Shown here: positions 35,881 through 47,499 of the stretch, piece by piece
Layout of the letters: the number at the start of each line of letters is the position of its first letter
How positions within the stretch are numbered: the stretch's first letter is position 1
Assembly: GCA_012932865.1 (NCBI GenBank)
Contig: SAXG01000055.1
Coordinates: forward strand, 1 to 64,000
DNA from: Amylostereum areolatum
Lineage: Eukaryota > Basidiomycota > Agaricomycetes > Russulales > Stereaceae
DNA: 64,000 nt
Direction of reading: 5' to 3'
Translations under genes and position numbers: made by a program
The notes under the pieces: generated by a model
The model's input: only the letters and a program-made list of their open reading frames with translations
The model's database searches: none
What the model was told of the DNA's origin: nothing

Positions 35881-37196
35881 GGGGATTCAAGTTTGACAGC
35901 GTCACCAAGAAGTGGTACGCGTATCGACGAAACCAGCAAGGAACACCAGGGCGCACAGTAGTTGAGTGGCAGCCCTCTGGTACCAACCCTGTTCAGGATC
36001 TCTGGTTTTGGAGACACAACCAGGAACTCGTCACACCCCTCGACTTCCAAGTCGTGCATGAAGTCCAAATCGAGCTTGACAAAGTTAAAGAACATCGCAA
36101 GGAACTCCGACGCCAACAAGAAGCAGCCTTCACCCGATCCCTCGACATCGCCCTCCCCGCTGACAAAATGCCCAACGAAGAAACCAAACCCTCGACCACC
36201 TCCAAGCGCGAGCTCGGCCCCAAGCCGAAGCCCTTCAAGGGCGACAGACGCGACACCCTCCGATTCGCCCTAGAGCTCCGCATGTTCCTTCGTGTTAACA
36301 AAGATGTTTACACTACAGATGATGCCAAGATGATGCTCCTCCTCAGCCTGATGGAGGGAGACACAGCGAACTCCTGGGCAATGCACCGCCACATGGAGCT
36401 CTTTGCCGACAAGGACAAGAAGGAAGAAGCCGAGGACTCCGGTGAAACACCCCCAAAGCTCCACTACAGCACCTACAAGGAGCTTTCGGACAGGTTTGGT
36501 TGAGACTTTGTACCCATCGAACCGAAGACGGAGGCCCAGCGTAAGATCAACGAGCTCACGATGACTACTCGGGATGTCACTGACTTCATCACCGAGTTTG
36601 AACTGCTGGCAACTATGACGGAGTACGACGAGGAGGCACTGATCCACTTCTTCAAGAAAGGACTGCAGCGAGAACTCAGCAAGCAGGTGGCCCGGTCATA
36701 CCCATTCCCCACTGACCTCGTGGAGTGGAAGGAGCGCGCCCGCCGCATCAACCACCAATGGCTCGAGGAGAACCCGGAGAGGAAGAGCAGTCAGTCCAAG
36801 GGGGCTGTCGCGCCCACCTCGAACGGTTCGGCCAACGACTCCTTGTCACGCCGAGTCGGCGCCTTCACCAACACCTCGACCTGCCCTGCAAAGCTGACAG
36901 ACGATGAGCGCGCAAAGATGATGCGTGAGGGCAGGTGCTTCATGTGTCGACAGGCTGGTCACGTCTTCCGCGACTGCCCCAACCGCGACTCGAGCGCGCG
37001 ACGGGTGGGCGCAGTGGAGACTGAATCTAAGGCCCCTCCCCCACTGACGAGCACGGCTCCACCCACTGCAAAAGCAGCTCCCGACCCGTCCAAAACCATC
37101 GCGGCAATCACTCGCCAGCTGAAGGATCTGGACGTGGAAGGCAAGGAGCAGGCAGTAGCGCTGTTGAAGGACATCCTGGAATCGCAGGATTTTTGA
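35881..37196 (+). pseudogene. Ty3 Gag (capsid and CCHC knuckle), one in-frame TGA
   Basis: The frame from about 35881 (FDSVTKKWYAYRRNQQ) runs to the stop at 37194-37196. It has one TGA at about 36501-36503 (DRFG*DFVPIEPK). It encodes the retrotransposon Gag domain (PFKGDRRDTLRFALELRMFL; LLSLMEGDTANSWAM; VTDFITEFELLATMTEYDEE). A zinc knuckle, CFMCRQAGHVFRDCP, follows near 36940-36980. Gag forms the particle and binds RNA. The end overlaps pol by the stop codon region, with five T residues (37190-37194) at the junction and pol in the -1 frame. Confidence 0.85.
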
Positions 37197-40100
37197 AACG
37201 CCCCCCAGTCGCGTCGTCTGGTGGAGGCAAAGGACCTTTGGTATCATCGTTGAATCGTTTCGCTGTATTATCATCCATGCATACCTGTGAGCAATCGTAT
37301 CCCCTGTGTTTGTATCTGTCTACTGTCACCAAGAACAGGCAGACACCATCGATCACGCTCAAGGTCAAGCTGATCGGACGAATTACCAAAAGAGAAATCG
37401 ACGCAGACACGCTGCTTGATAGCGGCGCAGAAGGGATTATCCTGAACTGAAGCTTCGTTGAACGCAAGAAGCTTACCACAAGAAGACTAGAAAACCCGTT
37501 CCCCGTGCGTAATGTGGACGGTACCGAGAACATCATGGGCTGGGTATGCGACACAACGACCCAGCGGATCCGGGTATACTCGCAAGATTCAAAGGCATAC
37601 CATGAGGAAGAAGCTGAGTTCTTCATCACCGACATCGGCGATCATGACATGATCCTTGGAACAGACTGGCTCGACGAGCACAATCCCACCATAGACTGGC
37701 AATGGGACTGTGTTGACATGCTCCGCTGCCCTCCCTCATGAACTCTGTCCAAACCTCCTGTGACAAACCTCGCAACCAAGCCACGGAAACCATCATTGGT
37801 CCAATCACAGCGTAAGGTTGAAGCAGGTAAAACCCCAAGGACATCTCTTGTTCTGGACGATCCCTTCCCAGAGCCGACGTATGTGTCCTGGACCCCAGTC
37901 CCCACTTATGTCATTCCTGCACGCAGAGTCAAAGGTGTTTGCGTTCACATGGTCCATCGCTCCCCTCTACCTGCATGACTCTTCACTGAAGATGACGACG
38001 AGCGGCCCATGGTATTCTGAGACTGGGAGATCAATGGACTACACCACACTGGAATCCTCCCTGAAACCGATGGTCCTAATCCAGATGCAGTACTTATCCG
38101 TGCGGGCTTTACAAAAGTGCAGGAGCTTGCAGAGCATTCAAAAGAGAACGCACGCCCGCAAACCTTCGAAGACCTAGTCCCCCCTCCGTACCGTGACTTC
38201 GCGTCGGTATTTGACAAGAAAACCTCCGACCGACTTCCTGACCGACAACCATGGGACCATGCTATCAACATGAAAGACGGCTTTGAACCCGCACCGTGCA
38301 AAATCTACCCCCTCTCACCTTCCGAGCAGATCGAACTCGACACCTTCCTTGACAACTACCTGAAGAAGGGCTATATCCGCCCATCGAAGTCACCTCAGGC
38401 GAGTCCGTTCTTCTTTGTGAAGAAAAAGGATGGAAAGCTGCGTCCCGTACAGGACTATCGAGAATTAAACAAGGGCACTGTCAAGAATGAATACCCCTTG
38501 CCACTGATCTCTGAAATTGTCGACCATCTCAAAGGTGCAAAGATCTTCTCAAAGATGGATGTTCGCTGGGGCTACAACAATGTCCGCATCAAGGAAGGCG
38601 ACGAGTGGAAGGCTGCGTTCAAGATGAATCGCGGTCTCTTTGAACCTACAGTGATGTTTTTCGGACTTATGAACTCCCCTGCGATGTTTCAGGCAATGAT
38701 GAATGAACTGTTCAAGGATTTCATCGACTCGGGCAAGATCATTATCTACATAGACGACATCTTGGTGTTCACTTGCACCATGGACGAACACCGTGCCATA
38801 GTGCGGCAGGTTCTGCAACGTTTGCAAGACAACGACCTCTTCCTCAAACCGGAGAAATGTGTCTTTGAGCAAGACTCCATTGAATACCTCGGACTCATCA
38901 TCTCGCACGACAAGATCGCTATGGACCCCGTCAAGGTGGCAGGTATTCAGGACTGGCCGACACCACGAACGGTCAAAGATGTGCAATCCTTCCTCGGCTT
39001 TGGCAACTTCTACCGACGTTTCATCAAGGACTTCTCCAAGGTTGCACGACCCCTATTTGACCTGACAAAGAAGGACTGCACATGGGACTGGTCGACGGAC
39101 TGCCAAACTGCGTTTGACGCACTGAAAGCTGTGTTTACTTCCTCCCCCGTCTTGGTCATGCCTAACCCAAAGAAGCCTTACCTCGTTGAAGTCGACGCCT
39201 CGGACTTTGCTACTGGAGGTATACTCTCGCAGAAAGGCGACGACGGTCACTGGCATCCAGTGGCGTATCTGTCCAAGGCCCTATCGGAACCGGAACGCAA
39301 CTACGACATCTACGACAAGGAGCTACTTGCGATCATCCGTGCACTTGAAGCCTGGCACCACTACCTCGAAGGCGCCCCCGACACCATCGAAATCTGAACA
39401 GATCACAAGAACCTGGAGCACTTCAAGACGGCACAGAAGCTGAGCCGCCGACAGGCACATTGGGCTCTATTCCTCACTTGATTTGACTTCTCGCTCGTTC
39501 ACAAACCAGGAATATCCCATCGCCCGGATCCAATGTCTCGACGACCCGATCACAAGGATGGTGTTGAAAACAACAACAAGGAGCGCGTCTTGCTTGACCC
39601 CAAGTACTTCCAGGTACGCGCAACAAGGCCAGGAGCAGTAACCTCCCTCGGCAATGTCGAACTCCGATGACGTATCCGCGACTGCAAAACCAAGGACATC
39701 GAGGTCGTTCAAGCCCTGGATGCCATCTTACGAAACGGACCACGTACGCTCGTCAAGAACCTCCAGGAATGGAACTACGAAGAAGGCCTAGTCTTGTTCA
39801 GGGGGAAGGTATATGTCCCCGCAGATGACGAGTTGCGACGCGACATTGTCAAAATGTACCATGAATCGCCCCTGGCTGGACACCCTGGTCATTTTAAGAC
39901 CTACAAACTTGTGAGTCGCGAATACTGGTGGCCCGGCATATCTGTCTTTGTCCACGACTTTGTAGCAGGATGCGCAACCTGTCAGTCGATGAAGACACAG
40001 AGCCGCCGACCCCACATCGACATGATCCTGAACGAGGTACCTGATCGACCATTTGGTGTCATCTCTACCGACTTCATTGTCGAACTCCCTGACTGTGAAG

Positions 40101-41284
40101 GCTATAATGCCGTCAATGTTGTAGTCGATTGCCTCACCAAGATGGTGGTTACCACCCCATGCACGACAAAGATTACCAGCGATGGCATGACCGACATCCT
40201 CTTCGACAAGGTATATTGACACTATGGCTTAGCAGACAAGATCATCTCGGATCGTGGACCCCAATTTGCTGGACAGGTGATGCGTACACTCAATGAGAAG
40301 CTTGGGATCAAGTCCGCTCTCAGCACGGCGTATCACCCCCAAATAGATGGCCAGACTGAACGTGAAAACCAGAACCTCGAACAGTTCCTGCGAGTATTTT
40401 GCAACTACCGACAAGATGACTGGGTGAAGTGGTTGCCCTTCTTCGAGTTTTCTCACAACTCTCGCACCCATGCAGCTACTGGAAAAGCTCCCTTTGAAGT
40501 CCTCTACGGTTTCCTCCCGAAGATGTACCCATCTGTAAACCCGTCCTCAAAGGTCCCTGCAGTTGAAGAACGCCTCCGTCAACTTGAAGAAGTCCGACAG
40601 GAGATCAAGGCCAGCCTCGCCCTCGCATCAGACTTGATGAAGCACTACAATGGCGACATGGTCAGCAAATCAACGCAGTTTGCTGTCAGAGACAAAGTAT
40701 GGCTAGAAGGTAAGAATCTGAAGACGACGAGACCGAAAGCTAAGCTCGCCGCCAAACGATTTGGACCCTTCGAAATCATTGACGTCATCAGCCCAGTCAA
40801 CTACCGCTTGAAGCTGCCGAAGACGTGGCAAATCCATCCAGTCTTCCATGCCTCGTTGCTCACCACGTACAAGGAGACAATGGCACACGGTCCAAACTAT
40901 GAACAACCGCCACCCGACCTCGTTGATGATGAAGAAGAATATGATGTTGAAGACATCATTGACTCGAAGCCAACCCGCAACAAGAAAGGCATACAATACC
41001 TCGTCAAGTGGACCGGCTCTCCCGACTCCGAAAATACCTGGCTCCCGCGTTCATCGCTCTCAAAGGTTACCAACATGATTGATGCCTTCCACAAGCACCA
41101 TCCAAATGCGCCCCGCCCTGTGCATTCCCTCGGCATCTCCTTTGACGATTTTCTCGCATCCACCCTTGCAGATGACATCATGCTCCAGGCGAAAGCGCGT
41201 CTTAAAGGGGGGGTAATGTCACGGATTGCTCCATTTCTCTCTTCATTTGCAGACCTTGTACACACGATGTATCACGGCACATGA
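37193..41284 (+). pseudogene. Ty3 Pol with chromodomain; eight in-frame TGA codons, no other lesions seen
   Basis: One frame runs about 1,360 codons in the order below. Protease has LLDSGAEG. Reverse transcriptase has the YIDD box (IIIYIDDILVF). RNase H has VEVDASD and TDHKNL. Integrase has an HHCC finger (HPGHFKTYKLVSREYWW; CATCQ) and a DDE triad (STDFIVELPD; IISDRGPQF; ERENQNLEQF). A chromodomain follows near 40925-41090 (IQYLVKWTG; ENTWLP). Stops lie at 37448, 37739, 37976, 38018, 39395, about 39479, about 39668 and 40217, and all eight are TGA. Some occupy positions where relatives have Arg (LT*FDF, LR*RIRD, VY*HYG). All catalytic residues checked are present. The chromodomain is thought to steer integration to heterochromatin. 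The element cannot make intact Pol under the standard code. Confidence 0.9.
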
Positions 41285-41639
41285 CTTTCCTTCGCATCAC
41301 ATGCTCCAACGACATCATTGCCCGGACTTCCGAATGGGGTTCCGCATTCTTATCTATGACATCATTGCTCCGTACTTCCATCCTCCGCCCCATGACTCCT
41401 TTCTTATTGTTCCCCCTGCTCGCACCACTATCGCATCGCATCGCATCATCGTTCCCACTTGTATATAAGGACAGTATCTCTTTTCCCTTTTCCTTAGACT
41501 GTCTATCTTGTCCTACAGTACTGCACCTCGCATTGCACTATCCTAGACTCGGCACTCTCGAATCCATTTGTTCTCTCTTGCTCCTCCCATCATCGCGACT
41601 TAGGTGGTTCTATCGGTCTTATAAACTGTGTTTCTGACA
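41217..41639 (+). repeat. 3' LTR of the Ty3 element
   Basis: It starts TGTCACGG and ends TTTCTGACA, with TATATAAG at 41462-41469. It carries most of the CG to TG/CA changes relative to the 5' copy. Confidence 0.93.
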
Positions 41640-42347
41640 TAATGGGGAATTGGAGAGGATATGTGTGAAAAGCGACGATTTGGACGAGCAGAGGTTCGAG
41701 GGGGTGCCGAGGGCGAAGGGATAGGGCAATGGGGGCGGTTACGACGGCGATGGGGAGGGTGGATGGTCTAGATGGAGGCCTGAAGAGCGCGTACCAATAG
41801 CACAACACGATGGGGAGCTACACTCGTCCGATCCCAAGGTGAAAATTTCCTCCAGCAGCACTCCTGCAACAACGAGCTCCTGAGTGTGAACAGCTTGAGC
41901 GACGGCTACCGCATTTGGTGAGGGGATAGGTAGGGTGGTAGGGAGGGCTGTCGCGAAGCGAGGGAGCAAACGGTCAAAGGGGGGCTGAGAACACCTTTGA
42001 TGTTGGTGGGAGGAGGAGGAGGAAGTGTTGCAGGCTGTAGAGGCACAACGACAAAAGTGACGGACTTGGGGCTTGGCACAAAGGTGGATAGGGTGTAGTA
42101 GGTGCGGAATATGCAAGGGCAAGGCGAACGGATGAAGGGGTGTTGCGTGCGCGCTTGATATTGCGAAATGCGCGCCCTGGTGGATGGGGATGGTGTTGGG
42201 AAGCAACGGATGGGTTGTTCAACTTGAAACTCGAGGGCTGGGGCCTCTAGGGATGGTAGGGGAGGTGTGTAGAAGGACGAGGCGAGGGGGGTGCTGTGAG
42301 GCGAGATAAAAGTGATAGGTGTTGGCTAGAGCGCAGGGCCCATAACC
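41640..42347 (-). mobile_element. Copia-like element 2, truncated internal region
   Basis: The region lies just inside the LTR at 42348-42798, and the minus strand starts GGTTATGGGCCCT (42347-42335). This is the same primer-site sequence as the first copia element. The remaining 700 bp reads only as Ser/Pro/His-rich frames (42206-41739 minus). It is cut by the Ty3 3' LTR at 41639 without a duplication. Confidence 0.6.
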
Positions 42348-42798
42348 TGTTGAAGTCGCAGTTGAAGGGGCTAGCCAACTAGCTAGAGACGCTCAGAACT
42401 GACACAAACAGTGGATTGCTGCAGCACAGAATGAGCGACTGAGAAACAAGACAGAAACAAGCAAGGGGCATACCTGCAGCACAGAATGAGCAACTGAGGA
42501 GGAGCAGACGCGTGTGGCTGCAGGTAGAGGCCACGGAGCGTGGGAGGAAACTCGGAATAAGCCGAGATTCACCCTAAAGCGGTAACTAACTCAAAACTGA
42601 AGCTAGGGAAGCGAGCTCAGGCTGAACTACAGTAAGTACAGTACAAATGGGTACAGTAGGTGAAGTGGAGAGGGCATGTGAGGGTATAGACGCGGAATAA
42701 GGCGATAATAGGGTGAATGGAGCAGAATAAAAGCGAATAGAAAGGAGATAGGACGGAAGAAAGGTGTAGAAATCAGACATAAAGGAATATCTTCAACA
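42348..42798 (-). repeat. LTR of copia-like element 2 (5' LTR, minus)
   Basis: The 451-bp block starts TGTTGAAG and ends CTTCAACA (perfect 8-bp inverted ends). It adjoins a primer site identical to the one next to the copia LTR at 11664. The sequence otherwise differs, so it is a different family. Confidence 0.75.
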
Positions 42799-43085
42799 AG
42801 AACATGCTGTTAGGTGCAGATCGAGCATGTAGGATATACACATTTGCCAATACTTTGAACAAGCATCTCACTATCTGGCCTTGCTAGTCGTTCCTCCAGA
42901 CCTGGGATGCACATCATATCCAGTAAGACCTTGTATTCATGTTGTTACTTAAGAGATGGTCAGAAACTGTAGTGATACAACAAGGGATCTGGACTCACTC
43001 AAAATCCAGGCTTTTAAAAGTATACTCTCCTTTGTCCATCGTCTGAACATGTTCAATGCTGTTCTCTATAAGAGGAACCACAAGA

Positions 43086-43740
43086 TAGAGCTCTTCACGA
43101 GTGCACTCTTACAGGTACCTGCAACCTTGAGACAGGTACCTGTGGCTCCAGATCTTATACTCCCACTCTCACGAGTATCAGGCACACAGGTACCTGTGGC
43201 ATGGATACTCCCACTCGCGGATACACAGGTATAACAAGTATCTGTTGTTCCTAGAAAATATGATACAAGCAGCAGTAGTGGCCTTCTTGGACTCATCTTG
43301 GAAGCTCTGTTAGGCATATTGACACTCCATCTTCAAGGCAAGGACAATGCTAGTAACATTTAAGTACAGGTAAACATGTATCAGAGTATGATACAGCATA
43401 CCACACAAGGCTTTCAGCTATATATGTGAGGGGAGGAGAGGAAATGGATGAGAAAGGGGCCACAATAGAAACAACAGTACATAAGGATCTGCAAGAGAGA
43501 ATGCTTATATCAATCCAACAGCTATTATCTGTAATTATATCAAGATCAACCCTGCCAAAGTACCTGACAGGTATTTGACAGGTACTTGCACAGGTAACCT
43601 GTGAGCTCAAAAGTCATACCTGTACTCTCACGAGTATCAGGCACACGAGTACTCGTATCCGCGGATGGCAATACCCATGGATGTGCCTTACAGGTACTCA
43701 TACAGGTACTCACGAGTATAGCCACTCATGAAGAGCTCTA
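43086..43740 (+). mobile_element. hAT-type MITE, 655-bp family, complete copy
   Basis: It is 655 bp, with TAGAGCTCTTCACGAGTG termini and a perfect duplication CCACAAGA (43078-43085 and 43741-43748). Orientation is opposite to the copies at 22289 and 28696. On its minus strand it keeps an 83-codon frame (43317-43066, MPNRASKMSPRRPLLLLVSY) also seen in other copies. Confidence 0.95.
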
Positions 43741-43748
43741 CCACAAGA

Positions 43749-44559
43749 CACATTGCATGAATGATTCGTCCAAAGCCGCGGCCATGATGGACCCAATGAT
43801 CTGTTATAACCCTATACAGTTACATGTATCAGTTTTCCACACCCAGATATCCTCACACAGAGATGAGGGTTACAATATACTGTTGTGGGCGCCATTGTCG
43901 CAGTTCCTTCAGTCCTCATTGGTGCTGTTTCATGTATCTTGAGGGGGTTGGTGACGGAGTATGAGACACACCAGAGCTTGAAATGAGTGGATCTGTGGAT
44001 CTACCTGTATCCACGGAAAGGGTACCTGTGATGCCTCAGACCCATACCTCCATCCGTGCAGATATCAGACATAGGAGGGACCTGTTGGCAGGTACTTATA
44101 TCTGCACAGATACAGGTACTATGTCTGCGTTCACCGAGGTTACGCTTTGAGCTTCATCTCTTCCCATTTAAGGCAATTCTCAACATTGGTCTTCATTGCT
44201 GAGGTCAATAATACATGAGCCAGCAATGTTCCCCACTTCATCTCTCTACCCTCCTTCAGTTGCTTAAACATCGACATGAGGTCTCCCTCATGAGATCCTC
44301 CTGTCGACGAGGACCTTTTTGCTTGAGCAGATAGCATGTCTCAGAGCTTGACACGAGTGGACCTGCAGGTACCTATTTGGGTACCCACCAGGCACACCCA
44401 CAGATATCAAACCTACGGATGGAGATACCTTTGTGCCGATACCTGTGTAGATGTAGGTATAATCTGGGAGCATCGTGGATACTTGGCACAAGTACCGGCC
44501 AAAACCCGTGACTGGCCGGGATCTTTATTCAGATATTCCAATTGGCTGCAGTGTCAAGG
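43749..44559. other. GGTACCTGT-rich DNA and a short minus-strand frame
   Basis: Blocks starting near 43974 (CAGAGCTTGAAATGAGTGG) and 44341 (CAGAGCTTGACACGAGTGG) share a start and are rich in CAGGTAC motifs, as in the 655-bp MITEs. They could be ends of a related element, but no closing inverted terminus was found. Between them a minus-strand frame, 44337-44140 (DLMSMFKQLKEGREMKWGTL), looks protein-like and is unidentified. Confidence 0.35.
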
Positions 44560-45345
44560 GTGACATGTTGTCTTCTCATTCTTCTCTTCCTTTCTTTTCT
44601 CTTCCTCCTCGCTCTCCTCTCCCACTTCTACTCCCCTCCATGCATCACCGCCAATGTACCTCACGTGTTGCCACCACAACACACCCCACATGCACCCTGC
44701 TCCAATGCCCCATGCTTGCCCTCGCGCTCAACGCACACTCCCTCTGCTCTTTGCTCCTGCTTCCCCCACGCATCACTGCCATTGATATTCCTCCCCACGC
44801 TGTGCTCGCTCTGTGCTTGATGCACGTGCCCCCTGCCCCCAGTGTATGCCTCTGCCCCTAGTGGGCGCACTCGTGCTCACCCCCAGCTCAATGCGGGCGC
44901 ACCTGAATGTGCTTGCCCCCGAGGTTTGTTCTCCGCTCTTAGTACCCTCATACACACACTGACCCTGCCCATCCCCCCCCCTCAGCTTCCATGCCATCAC
45001 TATTGCCATCGCCCGTGCTCAAGCTACGCACCTGCCTTCAATGACCACCCCTTCCCTCTCCCTCTTGCCTCCAACCTACATGCCCCAACCCACACATTGC
45101 CGCCCTTAATGTGTCCCCATCCTGCCTCAACCATGCTTTCCCCCTGTCTCCATGCTTCAATGCTGTCACCTCGCCCCTTATACATGCTCTCACACAGGCC
45201 CCCCACCCTCATGCACACACCCTCCCACGCTTATGTCTGACACATATGCACTCGCACCTAACGTGCCCGCCTCCGCACTCCTTTGTCCTACACTATCAGC
45301 CTGCACACCCCACCCTCTGCTGTTGATGTGCAGAGGCTACTGACA
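44560..45345 (+). repeat. Pyrimidine-rich low-complexity region
   Basis: Nearly 800 bp of strongly C/T-rich and CA-rich sequence with few G residues on the plus strand. Open frames here result from the biased composition. No gene is supported. Confidence 0.6.
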
Positions 45346-45442
45346 TGTGTGCACCGCTACTGCCTGCTTGCACGTTAGACATGTCTTCTCATGTCCCCCA
45401 CGCACATGGCACTGGTGCGCGTGGAGTCTCCTACACCATACC

Positions 45443-46014
45443 TACTGTGCCTGGTCAGGAACCTGGACGGCCTGGGTAGCTGGACAAAGGCATCTCACTG
45501 TTCACCTCCTCCTACCTCATCCACTCTTGTAGCTTCATAAATTACTTTTTGTATGGGATCTTAATAATATGAAGACCAGGGGACAAAAAATGTGCTGCCT
45601 ATTGAGATATTCGAGAGAGATCTCGTACATCTGTAAAACCGGGCAAAACACAGTACCTCCAGTTTGAGCCCCCCACTGCACAGGGAGTTCATGAGCAATC
45701 TACCTCGGAACGACCGGGATTCAATCATATATTTTTTCTCTTGATTATGCATATTTTGTCTCATTTTTGAATCACCCATTGCAAAGGGTATACTCGGAAT
45801 GTTCAGGTACCCAGTCGAGCTTGAGTTTGGCCTCCTCCAGAAAGGTTTAAGTACTGTAATTGCTGCATGCCACATTCCCTCTATTTTAGCTCACAGAAAG
45901 ATACCTAAGATGTATGCCATGCAGAATGTATGTTGTAGAAGTCATGAGAATCAATGTCAAATATCTAGGATTTTCTGAAGCGTAGGGTGTCCAGCTTCCC
46001 GACCAGGCACAGTA
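45443..46014 (+). mobile_element. MITE, TA-flanked (family S), copy 2
   Basis: It runs from TACTGTGCCTGGTC to GACCAGGCACAGTA and is 572 bp. The inner parts match copies 1 and 3, including CTCCAGTTTGA and GGTGTCCAGCTTCCC. Confidence 0.85.
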
Positions 46015-47499
46015 CCTGAATATATATGTTTAACTGGCTCTCTATAGTGTGAGGATGAGAAAAAGTAAAAGAAGAAAACTACCAGTGGTTTGATAGAGAA
46101 GGAAATTAGATGCTCAGAAAGCTGACTCCTGCAGTGTGTGCACTCCCACCATGCTCTGTGCATGCTCTCATTGTGGTAGGATAGCACAGGTGTGTTACGC
46201 TAAAACTGTATACTAGGTTGTTCAACGACATTGAGGAGGGAGATCTTGAGTCTTCTCAGACATGTTACCAGACCGTATGTGATGGCCTTGTTGAGAATGG
46301 GCTCGTGTTCATTATATGCACATGCTCTTGCATGTCGAGCCGTGTTTTCGACCAAGGTGAGCTGGAGCAAAGCAACAAGTTCTTTCTGGTGTCACACAGC
46401 GTACAGTATAAACAAAGCAATCATTATTGTGACAATAGATAAAACAGCACATAAACAATACAAAGACAATATACATAATACACCCAGCCAAATGTCTCCA
46501 AAGCAATGGGAAATAAGGGTCAGAGAAAGGGATGGTCAAAGGGAGGATGACAGAGGGTATGGAGTCTATGACATACAAACGGAAAGCAAGGACACTTAAA
46601 AGCTATACCACACAAACAAAATTGGATGCTGATGCGGATGATACAGAAGAGGCTGTGGGGCCTGCTGAAGTTAACTGTCAATACCAAATTGGATAGATCA
46701 CGAGAATATGACCTACCCATCTATCCTTGCAATTAGGCCTGGACGGCGCTATCTGAGACCTCGTCCTTCAGCTGCCTGATCGACAGGTGGGAGATAGGTT
46801 CTTCATTGTTATAATTATCTTCTTCCATAAATGTGAGAGCGGCAAGGGGACTAGGGACCATAAGAAGCTAATACACCTCTGTAAATGTCCCTCTGGCTCA
46901 GTTGGCGATAGACCTCGTCACACAACTTCGCACACTCGTTGGAACCCATAGGATGAGCGATAGGAGTGAGACAACCTTCAGGGCCTGGACAACTGGATGA
47001 GGGAGAGGAGATTTAGAAGGAGATGGCATGGAAATGAAGTAAATAGATTGGAGGAATGTGGGTGAGAATTTGCCAACAGAGGAGGCCCGCTTGACGGGGG
47101 ATGTGCTATGTTGGATTGACCAGTGTGAAGTGCAAGAGAGCACCTGAGGAGAGTAGAACCCGGGTGGCGGCAGAGGCGGGAGCTGAAATATCAAGTCAGT
47201 CAGAAAACAATTGTCATACAAGCTATTACAGAGACCTACCTAGATAGAGGTTGGTGGGGTGGGGAAAAAATGTCACGGTCATATTCCTGCAAAGTGAGTG
47301 CTTGTATTGTTTGGGACAAGTAGGGAATCCTCACCACGCTGAAGATATTGCACTTGTTTGGCTTTGTTTGGGATTCTCTACTACAACTGATGTAAGCCAA
47401 CATGTATTGCCTCTTGCCACCACTTTTCACTGCCATGGAACTGCTTTTCTCCGAGGCTCCACCACTAGGTGTTCAGAACATCCACAAAGGCCACGCACA
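46015..47499. other. No recognised gene
   Basis: Short frames only. A minus-strand frame at 47221-46898 is Ser/Pro-rich and unidentified. No terminal repeats were found. Confidence 0.4.

Larger units (their letters stand above)
34547..41639 (+). mobile_element. Full-length Ty3/gypsy chromovirus retrotransposon
   Basis: A 7.1-kb element has 422- and 423-bp LTRs (34547-34968 and 41217-41639), gag, pol with a C-terminal chromodomain, and a polypurine tract AAAGGGGGGG just before the 3' LTR. A possible primer site starts TGGACAGTC two bases after the 5' LTR. Flanking 5-mers are CTCAA on the left and TAATG on the right, so no target duplication is seen. Solo or fragmentary LTRs of the same family lie at 52044-52257 and 57584-58007. 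Confidence 0.95.

Noticed and set aside
37193..41284. UGA decoded as an amino acid in this organism
   Set aside because: Other genes here contain TAG and TAA stops as well, CpG deamination explains the pattern, and no basidiomycete nuclear code of this kind is known. The CpG-biased LTR differences favour deamination.
44842..45326. Overlapping frames of 70-130 codons as secreted or proline-rich proteins
   Set aside because: They arise from low-complexity C/T- and CA-rich sequence that is open in several frames at once.
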